DNA from: Putridiphycobacter sp965230195
GTDB lineage: Bacteria > Bacteroidota > Bacteroidia > Flavobacteriales_D > Crocinitomicaceae
Direction of reading: 5' to 3'
Length of the DNA: 64,000 bases
NCBI GenBank assembly: GCA_965230195.1
Contig: OZ245997.1
Span: 1 to 64,000, forward strand
The translations under genes and the position numbers were made by a program. The first letter of the stretch is position 1. Every line of letters begins with the position of its first letter. A model generated the notes under the pieces. That model was not told where the DNA came from and made no database searches. It worked only from the letters and a program-made list of their open reading frames with translations. Shown here piece by piece: positions 50,701 to 63,738 of the stretch.

Positions 50701-53700
50701 CGCCGTCATGCACACACTGCTGCGTCGCAAAGGGTCCGTCGCAGATATCGACATTCATTGCATCGGATGCGTGGCGCCACGAGCCGACGACGATAGCGAC
50801 GAGCTTTACCGACTGGAAGAGAGTCGACGGTTAGCCGAGCTGGCGCTCCAAGCGTCGCCGAGTTCAGCGGATCTCATCGCGATTCGTGAAGTCGCGAACG
50901 AAGCCGCCGCCGCCGCCGAAAGAACGCACCTAGCGATCTGCGGTCGGCGTTTCGAACGCGGCGTCATCAAAGCGTCATTGCCTCTGGTGCCCAGAGACCT
51001 CGAAATCGTTCCCGATCCCTACCTCTCACATGTCCTCCACAAACCCCCTGCTCACGAAGCGACCCCTCGCAGCCTCTATCCGTTTCGCATGACGACAACG
51101 GTTGACGACAAGACGGAAGAGACGTCCGAGCTTGACGCTTTCCGCTGGATTTTTCCGTGTCATGCATCCCGCGTCTGCACGGTGCGTTTCGAACCGAGTC
51201 GACTTGGCGAATTCACAACGGAGCTGCCGTTCGGTGTGTGGACACCGGGTCGATGCATCGTCCTGCCAGTGCCACTCGTGCTTAAACTCGAAGGCGTCTG
51301 CGACGTCCCGAGAGTACATATTCGCGAGGCCGAAGGGCAGAAGGAGCTCGAGCGCCTCGAATTTGGTCCGGTCGCGCTGGACGACGGAGCGGCTGTTGCC
51401 TATCTGCACCTCGTCAATGGCGGCGCCTTTCCGGCGGCGGCACATCTCAGCGTCGAAACACCTCGTGATGCATTCGGCGAAGAACAAGACGCCGATGTCT
51501 TTGCGTTGAGCCTCTCGGATGGCGAGCTCGGCGTCGGGGAGTGGCAGGCGGTGTCGATTCAGGCCCACCCCGTCGAAGATGGTCGCGTGGAGGGATGGTT
51601 GACATGCGCCGTCGAGGACAACCCAACCGTCACGCGTCTTCCCCTCTCCTGTATAGGCGCCGCAGAAAAACTCAGACGCATTTTCGACGTCGACGTAAGA
51701 CCACGCACGTCGTTCGTTGACTCGAGGGGATAGTCCTGCATCGAAGGGGGCGGAGGGTATCGACTTCGGTCGGTCGTTATTGGGTTCCCAACCGTCGGCG
51801 GAATTTTCGATCGTCAACGAAGGGCTGCTGCCAACGGAATGGACGGTGCAAAGCGCACTGCCTTCCTACGTATCGATCTCGCCGCCCCGTGGATACCTCC
51901 AACCGCAACAACGCCAACGCGTCCGCCTCGACGCCACTTGTGACGCAACGTGGACGCTGGATCAATCCTTCTGCCTTAAGGTATCGCGATCCCCTAACGC
52001 AGCCGCCTGTTAACGTCGGTGCACTTAGGGACGGTCACTGGAAGTGCCGGTTGGGGTCAAGGGCGAGTGCTATGCCATTGAGGCCGAGTTGACATTGCCA
52101 GACGCAGCCCTCTCTTCTGTCGACTTCGGTCTCGTCGAAGCCACCGTCGCGACGGTCAAGACGATCCAGCTGACCAACAGCGGGTCATATCCATTCGATT
52201 TTGATATACGGGGCCTCGGACGGGCACAGAATCGATTCGGCATCGGGCCAGAAAGCGGAACGGTGCATCCAGGCGACCAGACGTCTCTTGAGGTCGGCGG
52301 CTCAGCGATCGACGTCTTCTGACGCCCTGATCTCGTGTGTGTCAGGTGCGTTATCTGGCGAACGATACCGACGCGCTGCGGCTGACGTCAAAGAAGGCGT
52401 TTGAGATCGCCCTGACAGATACGGAGACGGGCGCTGTCGGGTCGCCTCTATACGCCGCCGTTTCCATCCAGGCCGTCTTTTCTGCCTATTCCCTCTCTCC
52501 TGCCAACGGTGCCGTAGACTTCGCTGCGTGCCACGCCGAATCTGAACCCGACGCGCAGAGCATCTCCATAACAAACGACGGCGCCTTGCCCCTTCGCTAC
52601 CACCTCTCGACGGAATCCGCACCTGTCACATCAGACGAGAATCTCGCAGACGATACGAGCGGGCCCTTCTCCCTGGAGCCTTTCGCCGTCGACCGGCAGC
52701 ACGGCACCGTGCCATCGCACACAACCGAACGCCTGTGCGTCTCGTTCATCCCACGAGGCATTGAACGTTTCACGCGATCTCTCTTCGTCCACGTGTCCAA
52801 CGCCCGAAAGGGACAGGCGACCGCAGAGCTGAAGCTCCGAGGCGAATCCAGCGTGCCGATGGTCGATCTCGCTCAACCGACTGCCGTCTTCGACGACTAC
52901 CCTATCGTCCAGCAACTGACATCGACCATGCACAACGTCTACTGCCCGGCACTGAACGTCTTTTCATTCGGAAAACTGAACTACGGACAGGACGGCGGCC
53001 GAGAGCGCGTACGCCGTTCCCTTTCGCCAAAGCAGACGACAGACAGGTGGTGTCCGTTATAGGAGTCGAGAACGGCTCGGCTGAAGTTTACGAATCCGGG
53101 TCCGCTGCCTGTGTCGCTTACGTTCGCTCTCGAAGACGGCGCCACGTCGGCGCTCGACGTTGAGCAGCGCCAAGTTCGAATTCCGGGCTACGGGTGGAGA
53201 TCAACGGCTGTGACGTTTGTCCCTCGATCGGTGGACAAGATCCGCCAACGCTTCTGCGCTTATATCGACGGAAATGCCGAGCCCGTCTTCTGCTGCTTCT
53301 TCGAAGGCGAAGGGACCCTTCCGTCAGGAGTCTTGCAGGTATGCCTCTGTACGTCCAGATGCGTCTCGGCAGAGCGTCGTCTTCGTGAAGGGCGTCGTTG
53401 TGGCCGAGGACGGAACCCGGAGTCTCGACTTCGGTCGCGTTGTTCCGGGGCAACACCGGCGGCGGCACGTGGAGTTTGAGAATACCGGCCAGCAATGCGC
53501 CACGCTGCTGTGCTCGCAAACCAGCCCGAGTCCCTTCAGTTGCTCGAACGACGCGTTTGTCATCGAGGCTGGTCAGACACAGTCCATTCCGCTCTCTTTC
53601 GATCCAGTCGATGTCGGTGTCGTTCAGCAGATCCTCACGATTCAGGTCTACGCCGAATTTTGAAGTCCGATGCCTGAAAGGCCGTTTACAGGTTAAGGAG

Positions 53701-56700
53701 AATCCCTTTGAGATTTTCAAGGTCGAGCTCAGAGGAGAAGGGTTCATCGAGGCGTTGAGCTTCGAAGGCGAGTTGATTCGCGATGGCGGCGACGTGCTGG
53801 ACCTCGGCGACGTTTACGTCGACAGCGAGACCTCTACGCTGCTCACCATACACAACCGAACGGACAGACGGACGAAGTGCGTCCCATAGGAGAGTCAAGC
53901 GATGCTAGAGGTTGGCTGGCTTTAGGTTTGCGTGGACGGTGCCGTCACATCAGTGGACGATTCTGCCGATGGACGGTGTGCTCCAACCGCGAAGCCACCG
54001 TCAGGCCGTCGTCACGTTCCGCACAGACGAGGCCATCGCGTTCGAGGATCAACGTCTCCGGCTCCTGACGCAAGACGCCGATCCTAGTTGCGAAAACGCC
54101 ACGCCGACAGAGAAGACCCTCACCGTGCTGTCACATCATCGAGCCTGCCGTTACGTCTTTGTCGTTTAGGCGAAGGGAAGATGTGGACGGGTTCAGGCAC
54201 GCTGCTCCGTCGAGGGTATTTCCTTTGACGTGACGGCGCTCTTCGAACGCACTGTATCGCGTTTCCGTCTTCGCAACGAAGGATGCGTCGGATTCGATTA
54301 CAAGTGGACGATGGACGACACCTCGGTGCAACAGAAGACCTTTCACATCATCTCGGCATCCTCTGGATATCTCCAACCGTCGGCCGATGTTCAGGTCGAA
54401 CGCCGCCGCCATCTTTATCCGGATCCAAACGCAGCGAGATAGGTCGATGTGGAATTCTGTCCGCAAAGCGAAGGCGTTCTTTGCGGGGTGCTGCACGGAT
54501 GTGTCGCTCAGGGAAGAGCAGAACCGATTGTCCTACGGTTAGAAGGCGCCGGAAAGGCACCCGTGTGTCGAATTCATCTACCACTGGAAGAAGGATCCGC
54601 CTATCGCAGAGTGCTGCGATTTGTCGGCCGCGGAGGCAGAGACGCAAAAACAAAGAGCTTCGCTATCGCCAATCGCACGTCCTCGTCGTTCGACGTCCAG
54701 TTTCGCCCAACGACAGGGGCAAGGCGTTCGACTGTGCCACGACAAGGTCGACGGATATGTCTGCCATAGGGTCAAAGCTGTTTTCGATGCTTGACGTCGC
54801 AGATCACGGTGCCCGCAGGCGAAGAGAAAGAGGTGAAAGTGATCTGCCGTGCGTCAGGCGAACACGTGGAACACGCGTTGTGGCGTCTGTCCATCTCGCA
54901 GCATCCCGAATGCGAGACGTCCGTTCTTCTGGTACGCCAAGTGCCGGACGTCGTTGGTGCTTTGGACCCTGCCATTCTGCACTTCGGTCAAACGCTACTC
55001 GGAAACGCCGCGGAACAAGAGATCCGCATCCACAACCGAGAGGATACGCCTCTCAGATTTCGGATTTCGGAATCTGCCGACAAGGCGGCGCTCTTTCAGC
55101 GACGTACGCTCTCTCGAGATGCACGCTGACGGCGAGGTGGTGTGCGTCGGTGCAGGGGACCCTCCCGTCGTGCGTTTCGATCCGAGACGTGGCAGCGTCG
55201 CTGCGCACTCGAGTGTCAAGATCGTGGCGCATTTCTGCCCTACGGTTGAAAAGCATTACGCTGTGGACGTGCCCGTCGCCATCGGCTCTACCCAGCAACG
55301 CCTGCGCATTCAGGGCAAAGGCTGCGGCGTCCGAGCGTCGCTCCTCCTTGACGATGCAGAAGGGAACCAAACGGAGGTCCTTCCTCAACAAGACCATGTC
55401 TTAGATTTCGGCAACGTATAAGCAGACGCAGCCCCGCCAGTCGACATCCATTGCGCGCTGTTCCGTAGGTCATGGTGACGAGTCGACAGTCCAGGTCTGG
55501 CTTTCTGCACAATCGTGGAGAGGTGCCGTTTGAATTCGACTGGCGCATCGGAAACTGCCGAACGGTATCTGTCGAGCCGCCGAAGGGTCGCCTGCTGCCG
55601 TCAGCCTCGCTCGCGTTCTCGGTGCACTACCAACCGGTCGTCCCCGGCGTCTTGAAGAGAGATGTGATACAATGCCGTCTACGTCACGGACCTTGTTTCG
55701 GCATTCTACTGCACGGGACGGCGCGGCAACCTAAGATCCAGCTCAGCTTTGAAGACTATGACTTTGGCACCGTCTTCGTCCGCGCCAAAGGAATGTCGGC
55801 GATTGAGGCATGTCTCGTCCTTCGCAGCCGGACCAAGCGAAACCTACATCTGCGTTTTGTATCGTCGCACAGAGATCTCACCGTAACGATCGATCCTGTG
55901 ATGTGACAGCTCGGCAGTCGTGGACTCAGGTGTCGCGGTCGGAGACGGAGCTGCCGGGGCTCAAAGAAACGTGCCTCCAGATCTGTTGGCATCCTGTCGA
56001 GGAAGGACGACTGAAGGCGACGTTGGGCGTCTGCGTGAATGGCGGGTGCTCCAGAGATATCGCGTTTCGGGGCGAATCGATTTCGCTCAACGTTGCCCCC
56101 TCGATACGTCTGCTGCGTTTTGGAAACGTCTCGCCAGGCGCACGACGGTCGCAGCGGATGGAACTGCACAACAGAAGTCCACTTCCTGTTCATCTCTCAT
56201 TCAAACCAGCAACGGAGCTCTTTGAGCGTCGCCGTCTACAGCTTCAGTCGCCGTCGACGCTGTGCCTTGGCGGCCGAGCGTCGGCAGAAGTCGTTATTAT
56301 CTTTGCGCCGCTCCGACGGCAAGACGCTTTCGACGAAGCGTGTTTGGTCGCCGTCGAAGGAACGCAGATGGCGCTCTTTCGGATTCGAGGCGAATCGCGT
56401 GCCTCCGATTTGCGTCTGTCTCCTCAATCCATCGACTTCGGCGCCGTCACCGAGGGGAGCGCCAAAACGGAACATCTCCGACTGGAAAACAACGGGACAG
56501 AAAACGCCGTTCTCCGTTGGCACTCAACGCACGAGGCGTTTCGCGTCGTTCCCGAGGAGGACGTGATCCGTCCTGGACAGAAGAGTAGTTACGCCGTCTC
56601 CTTTCGTCCCACGAACGCCGGCTCTGCCCCCATCGTTGCTGCCATTACCTGCACGACAGAAAGTGAACGAACGCAACGCCGCCACCTGTATGTGATCGGT

Positions 56701-58221
56701 CTGATTTTCCAGTGGGCGAGCCGTGCGAACTGACGGCAGAAGGTCGCTGTACGCCATGTCCAGTGCACGAAGAGGTCCTTCACTTTTCGTGTCCTCCTGG
56801 AGAGCGTACCTCTCAGAACGTCGCTGTCCGAAATCCGACGACGGACGTATGGAGGAATATTCAGGTGCAGATCACGAACACGGCTTGGTCGCTGACAAAG
56901 AGGCACGAAATCCCACCGCAAGAATGCAGAAACTTCGAGATCACGTTTTCTCCGACGAGAGAACAACGAAGAGAGACGAAAGGAATACTGTCGATGCAGT
57001 TTCCTGACGGCCAGGGACAGAAATTCGCCCTTGTTGGTCACGTCGAGCCAGATGTCGAACGACGTTCACTGCAACGCACGATTTTGCTGCGAACGCCGCA
57101 CACGGAAGAAATAACGATCCGCAATAAAACGCCCGTTAGGCAAAGATATGACGTCGACATCCAACGAGGAAGCTGCCCGGAATCTGTCTTCATACAAGTC
57201 ACTCCATCGCACTCTTTTGCGAAAGACTTCGGTGATGTGACGTGCTTAGGGAGCGGATTTCTTTGAAGTGCCGAGGCTATCGGAACGACGTTATCGCCTT
57301 CGTGTCGAATCGCACCACGAGGGCGACGCCGTCTTCTCGATCGCGTTCCATAATTCCGACGGTTCTGGCGATGTCGTGCACTACGACTGCAGCTTCCAAA
57401 TTATCCAGCCCGATGTCCGACCAGATTTCCGTCTCGACGCCGCCGTCCGTTCCGAACACGCCACAACGATCCAGATTTTCAATCCTTTGCAACGCGACGT
57501 GCTCGTGCGCATCGAAGCGCCAGAAGAGATAAAGATACCCCGTCAACAGGTTCTTACTGGCGACAGTATACACGAGCTATGTCTTCGGTACCGTCCATTG
57601 CTGGAAGAGGAGAAAAGCGCGTCGCTGACCGTGTCTTCCGACGACCTCGCTCCTTGGCGTTACGATCTGTTCCTCAAGGCCAGGCGTGCTTTACCCGAGT
57701 CGCCGCTCCGATTTGAGACGTGTCTGGGCGATTCGCAGAGGCACGTGCTGACGTTGCGCAACGAAGCGATCGCGGGTACGGAGTACCGTTGTCGAGTAGA
57801 GGGCGATGTCACGCGTGCTTTTCTCTGCGACACCTGCGTCGTGGCGGAAGGACCGTCATTCGACGTCTCCTTGATCTACGAACCGACCGAGTGTGGAAGC
57901 TGCCAGGAAGCTCAGCTGCTGGTCGCCTCCGACGTCGGCGGCGTCTACGAAGTTCCGCTACTCGGCTCCTGCACGGCGCCACAGCCACGAGGGCCCATTC
58001 GCGTCATCCCTTCAGCCTCTCTATCTTTCAAAAACGTCTTTTCCGACAAGACAGCCTTCATCTGCACCGTGGACAATCCGTGCTTCACGGTGACGTCTGT
58101 CGGCGAGCTCCCATCGAAAGGAACACAGCAGATAGAGATCAAATGCAGCAAGGAGAAGGAGAAGGGAATCCTCTTGATTAAAGGCCATTTATATCAATGG
58201 GTCTACTATCTCCAATCCTAA
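44776..58221 (+). CDS. HYDIN: HYDIN, central-pair protein of motile cilia, many short exons
   Basis: This is one gene of about 13.4 kb coding for roughly 4,000 residues, split by many 30-60 nt introns. The start resembles HYDIN: PKIIELLCMTEGKLW, ILVFRNDRPRARRSAIVQLR, ATERERFVLPLYATGA, then GTLDVDASVQCAITFAPQSG and FFDVFPLEGVIPPY. Dozens of ASH (MSP-like) beta domains follow, each with the phrase x-DFG-x(V/C) or LDFGNV. A degenerate adenylate-kinase-like domain lies at about 50,250-50,500. The end, GPIRVIPSASLSFKNVFSDK, VDNPCF and WVYYLQS, matches the HYDIN C-terminus. HYDIN builds the C2b projection of the axonemal central pair and is needed for motility. The first exon (44776-44835) and its 29-nt intron are uncertain; 44922 is an alternative start. 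Confidence 0.88.
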
Positions 58222-58426
58222 AACGACAAGATGGAAATGCTGTTTGAACTGCACTTATTGCGTCCTTATGTCGATGAGGATCGATAGAAATGGTAGAATG
58301 CGTCTAAGCAGCTGGTGGATGCAAGAAAGCATCCATACAGTTTCCGCTTGTGGATTCATCCCGCGTGACTGGTGTACCGACCACGGTGTTCTCCGGCACT
58401 GGTTGGCAGCTTCCTACGAGCTTCTC

Positions 58427-58960
58427 TCATTGTACATAAGACAAAAGAGTGATAAAGGAGTGACCTGCGAGAAACGGGTCGGGTGGTGGATGCATCATCA
58501 GATTCTGTCGGTAGAAGAGATAACTGCGTTCTTTCTCATAGTTGCTCACCTTCTCCTGCAGAGCAAAAAGAGTGAGATACAGTGAGATGCTGTGCCATAC
58601 TTCGAGAAATTTGTTGAGCTGTTTGAGTTGGTCATTTTCGACCTTGATGGCCTTTAGAGCCGTAAGAGCGTCTAGCAGAATCGACGCTTTGTCCGTTTTA
58701 GGGTTTTCCGGATTGCTTAGCTCGGCTAGTGATGAAAAGTGCCGATTCATTTTTTCACGGCGAGCTTTTTCGCGCTGCGCTTTGACTTTTGGCTTCGACG
58801 GCGGCTCTTTTGTTCTCTGTTTTTTGCATTGTGGTGCTGTGTCCTCCTCGGAGACGTCTCGTGGCGGCACTTGGGAGATGGTTGTAGCTTCTAGTGGGAA
58901 ATAGCCGTTGGGGCCAAATAGCAACTCCAGCTCCGAGTCAGACATGATACAGTCTGTCAC
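58427..58960 (-). CDS. bHLH transcription factor, plant ILR3-like, two exons
   Basis: The exons 58960-58601 and 58555-58427 total 489 nt (162 residues) over a 45-nt intron. An acidic N-terminus (SDSELELLFGPNGYFPLE) is followed by the basic region KAQREKARREKMNRHFSSLA, with the E-box contact Glu and Arg residues, the loop NPENPKTDKASILLDALTAL and a leucine-rich coiled extension (ENDQLKQLNKFLEEKV). The KTDKASIL phrase and the coil directly after helix 2 are the pattern of plant subgroup IVc (ILR3) factors, which act in iron and stress responses. The target genes here are unknown. Confidence 0.8.
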   Translation of the reverse strand: MTDCIMSDSELELLFGPNGYFPLEATTISQVPPRDVSEEDTAPQCKKQRTKEPPSKPKVKAQREKARREKMNRHFSSLAELSNPENPKTDKASILLDALTALKAIKVENDQLKQLNKFLEVWHSISLYLTLFALQEKVSNYEKERSYLFYRQNLMMHPPPDPFLAGHSFITLLSYVQ

Positions 58961-61900
58961 GGTTCACGTCTAAGAATTTGAAAGCAATCGCACGTGAAGT
59001 TACATGAAGCGATCGGTGAAATCACCGCCAATCAGAATAAACGAAAATGACGCTTACAGATGATGTGGACGAAGACGTTCGGCATTCGATGGCCAGAAAC
59101 GTACAGATGGATGCTTACGACTGTCAAGCGGATGAACGGCGGAGAAGTGCAGTGGCGTGCCGAGAACGGCGTTACCCTGTCCCGTCGAGCACAAAGGCGA
59201 GATACGGTTTGCGAAGGAATCCGCTGCGACTGGAAGCGACCTGTTGAATCGTGAACAGGTTCAGTAACAAGGGCAATCCTTGACGATGTCACATCCGGTC
59301 AAAGGGGTGTGCTGTTGACGACTGCCGCCGTGTAGCTTCACCTTGGACCGTTGTTATTTTGGCTTGACGGGTGAACTCTTGATACACCTCTCGATAGGTT
59401 TCGGATAACTTCTACTTGGACTCTCGTCTCTGGGTGAATCGCACGCCACAAATTGGATGTAAACAAAGTCGGTTTACTCCTAAGTCATGCCTGAGCAAAG
59501 CACTGGCCGTCTACGTCAGAAACCACGGCGGGGTCAACGATCTGTCAAAGCGCACTCTAAAGTCTCTTTCTCCTGCCTAGTTGGAATCGTTGCTTGTTGT
59601 CGATGTAGACCATCCAATGGAACCCCATGTAACATTGCACATAGCACTGCTCTTCCTCTCGTTGCTGTTTTCCATTTGGTTCCCCCTCTTGGGCAAAGGG
59701 TACATCTTGTTGAGGGAATTCTTTGTCGGCAGACTCGAATTTTGTTCCGTGAATTTCTTCTTCTTTGTTAGTCATTTTCTAGTGCGCAGTGGAATTCTTA
59801 CGCATGGTGTTTTAGTTTTTGTCCATGGAGCCTTGAGAGAGTGAAATTCAATTAGGATATCAGAACGAGCGCGAGAGAAGTGTTTTACATAAAACGGATT
59901 ACGGTAAGCGTCTGGAATGTCGACCTTTTCTGATGGGCAGAGGAACTTTCTTGTTAGTGATACGGACAAAAGGATACGCAAACTAAGACAACGTAAGTTT
60001 TTAAAGTCAACGAGTTTGGTAGAAGAAACCTCAATTAACATGCCAATCTTACACGACGCAAGTCTCACGTCATGCTGACGTCATGGGAGCCATCGATGGT
60101 CGCTTAATCTGGCTTCACCTCTCTCCTTCTTCCTTCAACTCCATCACATTAGAAAGGGTTCATGTGTTTCAAGGGGAGCTTTTCTCTGGATTTGGAAGCA
60201 GGCTGACTCAACCTGCCGATACTGGGAAGTATGTGACAATAGAAAACGCAACAAGGTTTCCTACGAAGACGTTTAATGTTACATTGTCGCGCAGTCGGCA
60301 AACGACGCGATTACGACGAAGGCTTATAGGTTACAAAGATTGCTTTAACGTTCATTACTTCGGATTTTATACGCGTCAAACGTCATATCAACGCGTCTCG
60401 GTTGCAGGTGCACGAAGGTGGAAAGCTGTTCACTGACATGCATGAACCCTCCTTTTATGGGGTTAGGGTTTTGATGTGGCGTGGCCATTAATAACTGCTG
60501 ACCATCGTGCCTCTTGTGGTGATGAGGCGTTTCTTGAAACATTCCCCTTCTGCCCTTCATCATGACACTGCCTAGGAAGGTCTCATCATGCCGAGTCTCG
60601 ATTTCGCTCCGAATACAGTTGTAAGATGTCCGCTGTAATCGTGTTTGCTGCGCGGCTGATCGGCAATACAGAAGGCAGTAAGTTTGCATAGATGTTCGCA
60701 AAAAAGCACAGAACGCTGAGTCAACTAGGTAAGACAAACAGAGAACAGAGTACCCAGTTAAATACCCAATCATGTTCCGGGAACTGAGAAGTCTACCAAA
60801 GCTCTAGCAGAACTTCTCCACAAGCTTATGATAATTGAGAGGAGCTTAACCTCCGGTTCAGTCAATTCCGTAGTATCTTTCGAAGCAGTCTGACAGTTCG
60901 GCACACCCTCCTATTATTACTCTTCACCGCGACTGTCGTGATGGTGGTGGTCGCGACTGTCAACTCAATCGAAGATTTATATTTCACTAATGCGTTCCTT
61001 AGCTACTCTCGCTCTTTCCCAGCTTTCATGTCGAGAAAGAGAATTAGGAGAAAAGCAAGACTTCAGTTGGTTAGGAAATTTCCGAACATAGACAAGTTTG
61101 CAAAGAAGATTTGAGGGCAAGCAGCTCTGGGTAAGAGGAACGAATAACCTCAAGTCACCGTTCCTCCTATGCAGACACCAGAAGCTCCACAGATACAGTG
61201 TTGTGCATCATCGTGACTGCCATGGCATTTCCCTCAGAGCCAAGAAAGTTCTCTGCTGCTAAACAACGTCATAGGATAATCGTCAAGAGCGGCGGAAGAA
61301 CACTCGTGATGCTCTGTTGCTTTACACCTTATCTTCTCTCTTTCCTCAATTGGTACGGCGTGGAAGCTGCTATTCGGGAAAAGCTCTTGTTTGGTTTCCC
61401 GTCCTTCCCGAGTTCAACCATTAAACAGTTTCATCCGTCAAATCTTGAATGCAGGTAGGTGTCTCTGTAGAGAGGTCCGTTTGTGAGTTCAGGAATGCGA
61501 GCCGTATAAAGGCGACATGCTAAGAGCCTCACTTTTTTCACCCTCAATCCACGGACGATGCAACCGCGTCTCGTTTGCAGGTAATGGTGTGATAAGAGCA
61601 CTACTGTCTACCAACGATTTAGAGCAGCGTCCATCGCTTGTGCTGACAGCAAGATGTCGTCGTCCAATCCTGCGATCCATCGCACTTCAACTTCAAGGAT
61701 TGCTTCTCTTTTCAAGTCAGAAACTGAGAACACAAGCTAGGCGTGAAAGGACGGACGTACCTGCCAAGCTGAAGAGGCAGACTCGATTTGTGTCCGCATG
61801 ATACATCCACTTTATACGATGACTCAGTTCTCCACTCTTCACGCATCCATATCATATGAAACATGTTGCTTCATTTTCGGCGGACATACATGCCATGGCT

Positions 61901-62300
61901 ATTCCTGATGATGATAGACTCGTAAATGCATGCGTAGTCTGCATTTCCTTTTCGCCTGGGTACCATGTGAACGCGAGACAACGTCGACGCCTATCCTCGT
62001 CGGTTATGCTTGTCTTCGCCAGATCCTTTGACGGATATATCGGCAATGACAGTTGTTGCAGATGCGTCTCGAGGAGCTCTAGGCGAATCGTCAAATAGCC
62101 ATAGCCGGTGGGAACGTGTCACGGTTAGCTCTTTTGTGGTCGAAATTGAGGAACCATTCATCAACGCGGACACTGCCACACTGAACGGTCCACCGAGTGC
62201 AAGACACAAGACACAAGACGAGGTCAGAGTACCGGCAGCTATATCTTGTTTGCGTTTACCACTTGTCGCTATTGTTTTGGTGAGCAGCAGCAGTTTGACT
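58961..62300. other. 3.3 kb without a recognised gene
   Basis: Several short open frames occur on both strands (for example around 59,050, 60,090, 61,200 and 61,860), but none shows a recognisable domain or splice-linked continuation. There are no clear repeats. Regulatory sequence for the bHLH gene and the patatin gene must lie here; small or lineage-specific genes cannot be excluded. Confidence 0.5.
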
Positions 62301-63738
62301 ATGAAGTTTTGCGCAAGTGTTACCTTCGTTGTTTTATGCCTTTTGGCGAATGTCGTTCACGGCAAATACGGCAGTCACTATCCGACGGAGACAAGAATCT
62401 CGTCCACCGGAAAGTGCGTTTAACGGTTTAAGACAGAAGGTTGCGAGCTGTTTTGCGTTTTCTGCTTTTAGGCCACTTATTCGCAGACCCCCAGGCAGCA
62501 CGTTCAAAACGATTCTCTCCGTGGACGGAGGCGGCCTCCGCGTAATTTTCTCGGCGACGATCCTCATCGAAGTCGAACAGTCCATAAAAAGATACCTCGC
62601 CAAGAATCCCCACTTGCTGCACCCTTTCGGGCACATCCGCAGCGTCGATGACTTCGACATCAACCTCGCCGACTACTTTGACTGCATGACGGGTATCTCG
62701 GCCGGTAGCTGGATGACCTTGTACCTTGCCTCGAGGGGAGGCCAGGGTGCCGTACGTGCTGTGCTGGAAAGACCGGACATCGTGGCGAGGTATGGGGTGA
62801 TACCCGTCGGTGGCGCCGAGGCTCTTCGCGTCTTCTACATCGAATTCGGCAGCATCATCTATCCGACGGAATCCATCAATTTCACGGCAGGGACGCCGCT
62901 GGATGTCACAAATATCAACGCGCCAGGCGTCCTGACGCCTCTGTATCCGTCCGACGGATTGGAAAGCACCCTCGAAGCTTTCTATGGAAACACGACGTTG
63001 GAGGACTGTGACACCTCTGTCATCATTCCCGCCTATGACCTGATCAGATCGGAAGGAGTCTTTTTCGTTCAGAACAAGTTCAGAGAACCGTCAGTGACGT
63101 CCGCAGCTCGATTGATAGTGCGTTCTGGGCCGAGATCGCTTCCTGCCAGTAATGGACGCTTCACACCGGATTTTACGTTTGAGGAAGGCAAGAATTACCA
63201 TCTCAGAGACATCGGCGTTGCGACAGCTTCAATTCCTGCATTCAACGCAGCAAAGAATGTATCCCAAGTCGGCAATGACACTGTGGAGTTCATCATGATC
63301 GATGGAATTAATCCACTGGCATCAACAGAATTACTAGCAAGCAGTTTTGTCGCGGCCGAGACTGGCGCTGCAGACATCGAAAGCAGTGCCTTGCTATCTA
63401 TCGGTAATGGAAGAGTGTATCCCAGTCTCCTTGGACTGGGGAACGAAGGGGCGATTCGTTGGCTTGGCGAGAACGCGTGGCTGGTGCTGACCCAAGACAG
63501 TGGAATCGACGCACTGTCAGCTCTAACAGATTACGTCTACTATTCGAATCCCAACGTCAAACCGAACCAGTATCTCAGAGTGCAGAAAATTGCCCCGATC
63601 ACATCGGAAGAGGGAATGGCGCTCTCACAATTCAGTGACCCGACTGTCGTGACCTTTGTCGAAGAAATAGCTAAGAGCGTTGCACAAGAATATCGTGAAT
63701 CTATTGATGCTTTTGTCAATGATTATATTTTCGCTTAA
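62301..63738 (+). CDS. Secreted patatin-like phospholipase, two exons
   Basis: The exons 62301-62413 and 62472-63738 total 1380 nt (459 residues) over a 58-nt intron. A signal peptide (MKFCASVTFVVLCLLANVVH) precedes the patatin domain: the oxyanion motif DGGGLRV, the nucleophile elbow GISAGS, and a C-terminal candidate catalytic Asp in MIDGINP (D-G-I instead of the more usual D-G-G/A). The protein should be an acyl hydrolase acting on membrane or storage lipids in the secretory pathway. The rest (YLASRGGQGAVRAVLERPDI and following) fits the algal and oomycete patatin group. The downstream 262 bases hold no gene. Confidence 0.88.

Noticed and set aside
44757..57240. GATGTGAC motif as a repeated transcription-factor site
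   Set aside because: Most copies on the coding strand fall inside introns shortly before the 3' splice site, and the complement GTCACATC appears on the plus strand within minus-strand genes. A splicing signal fits better.
58961..62300. Short open frames near 59,050, 60,090, 61,200 and 61,860 as genes
   Set aside because: They lack recognisable domains, signal peptides with downstream structure, or splice partners; lengths are within chance expectation.
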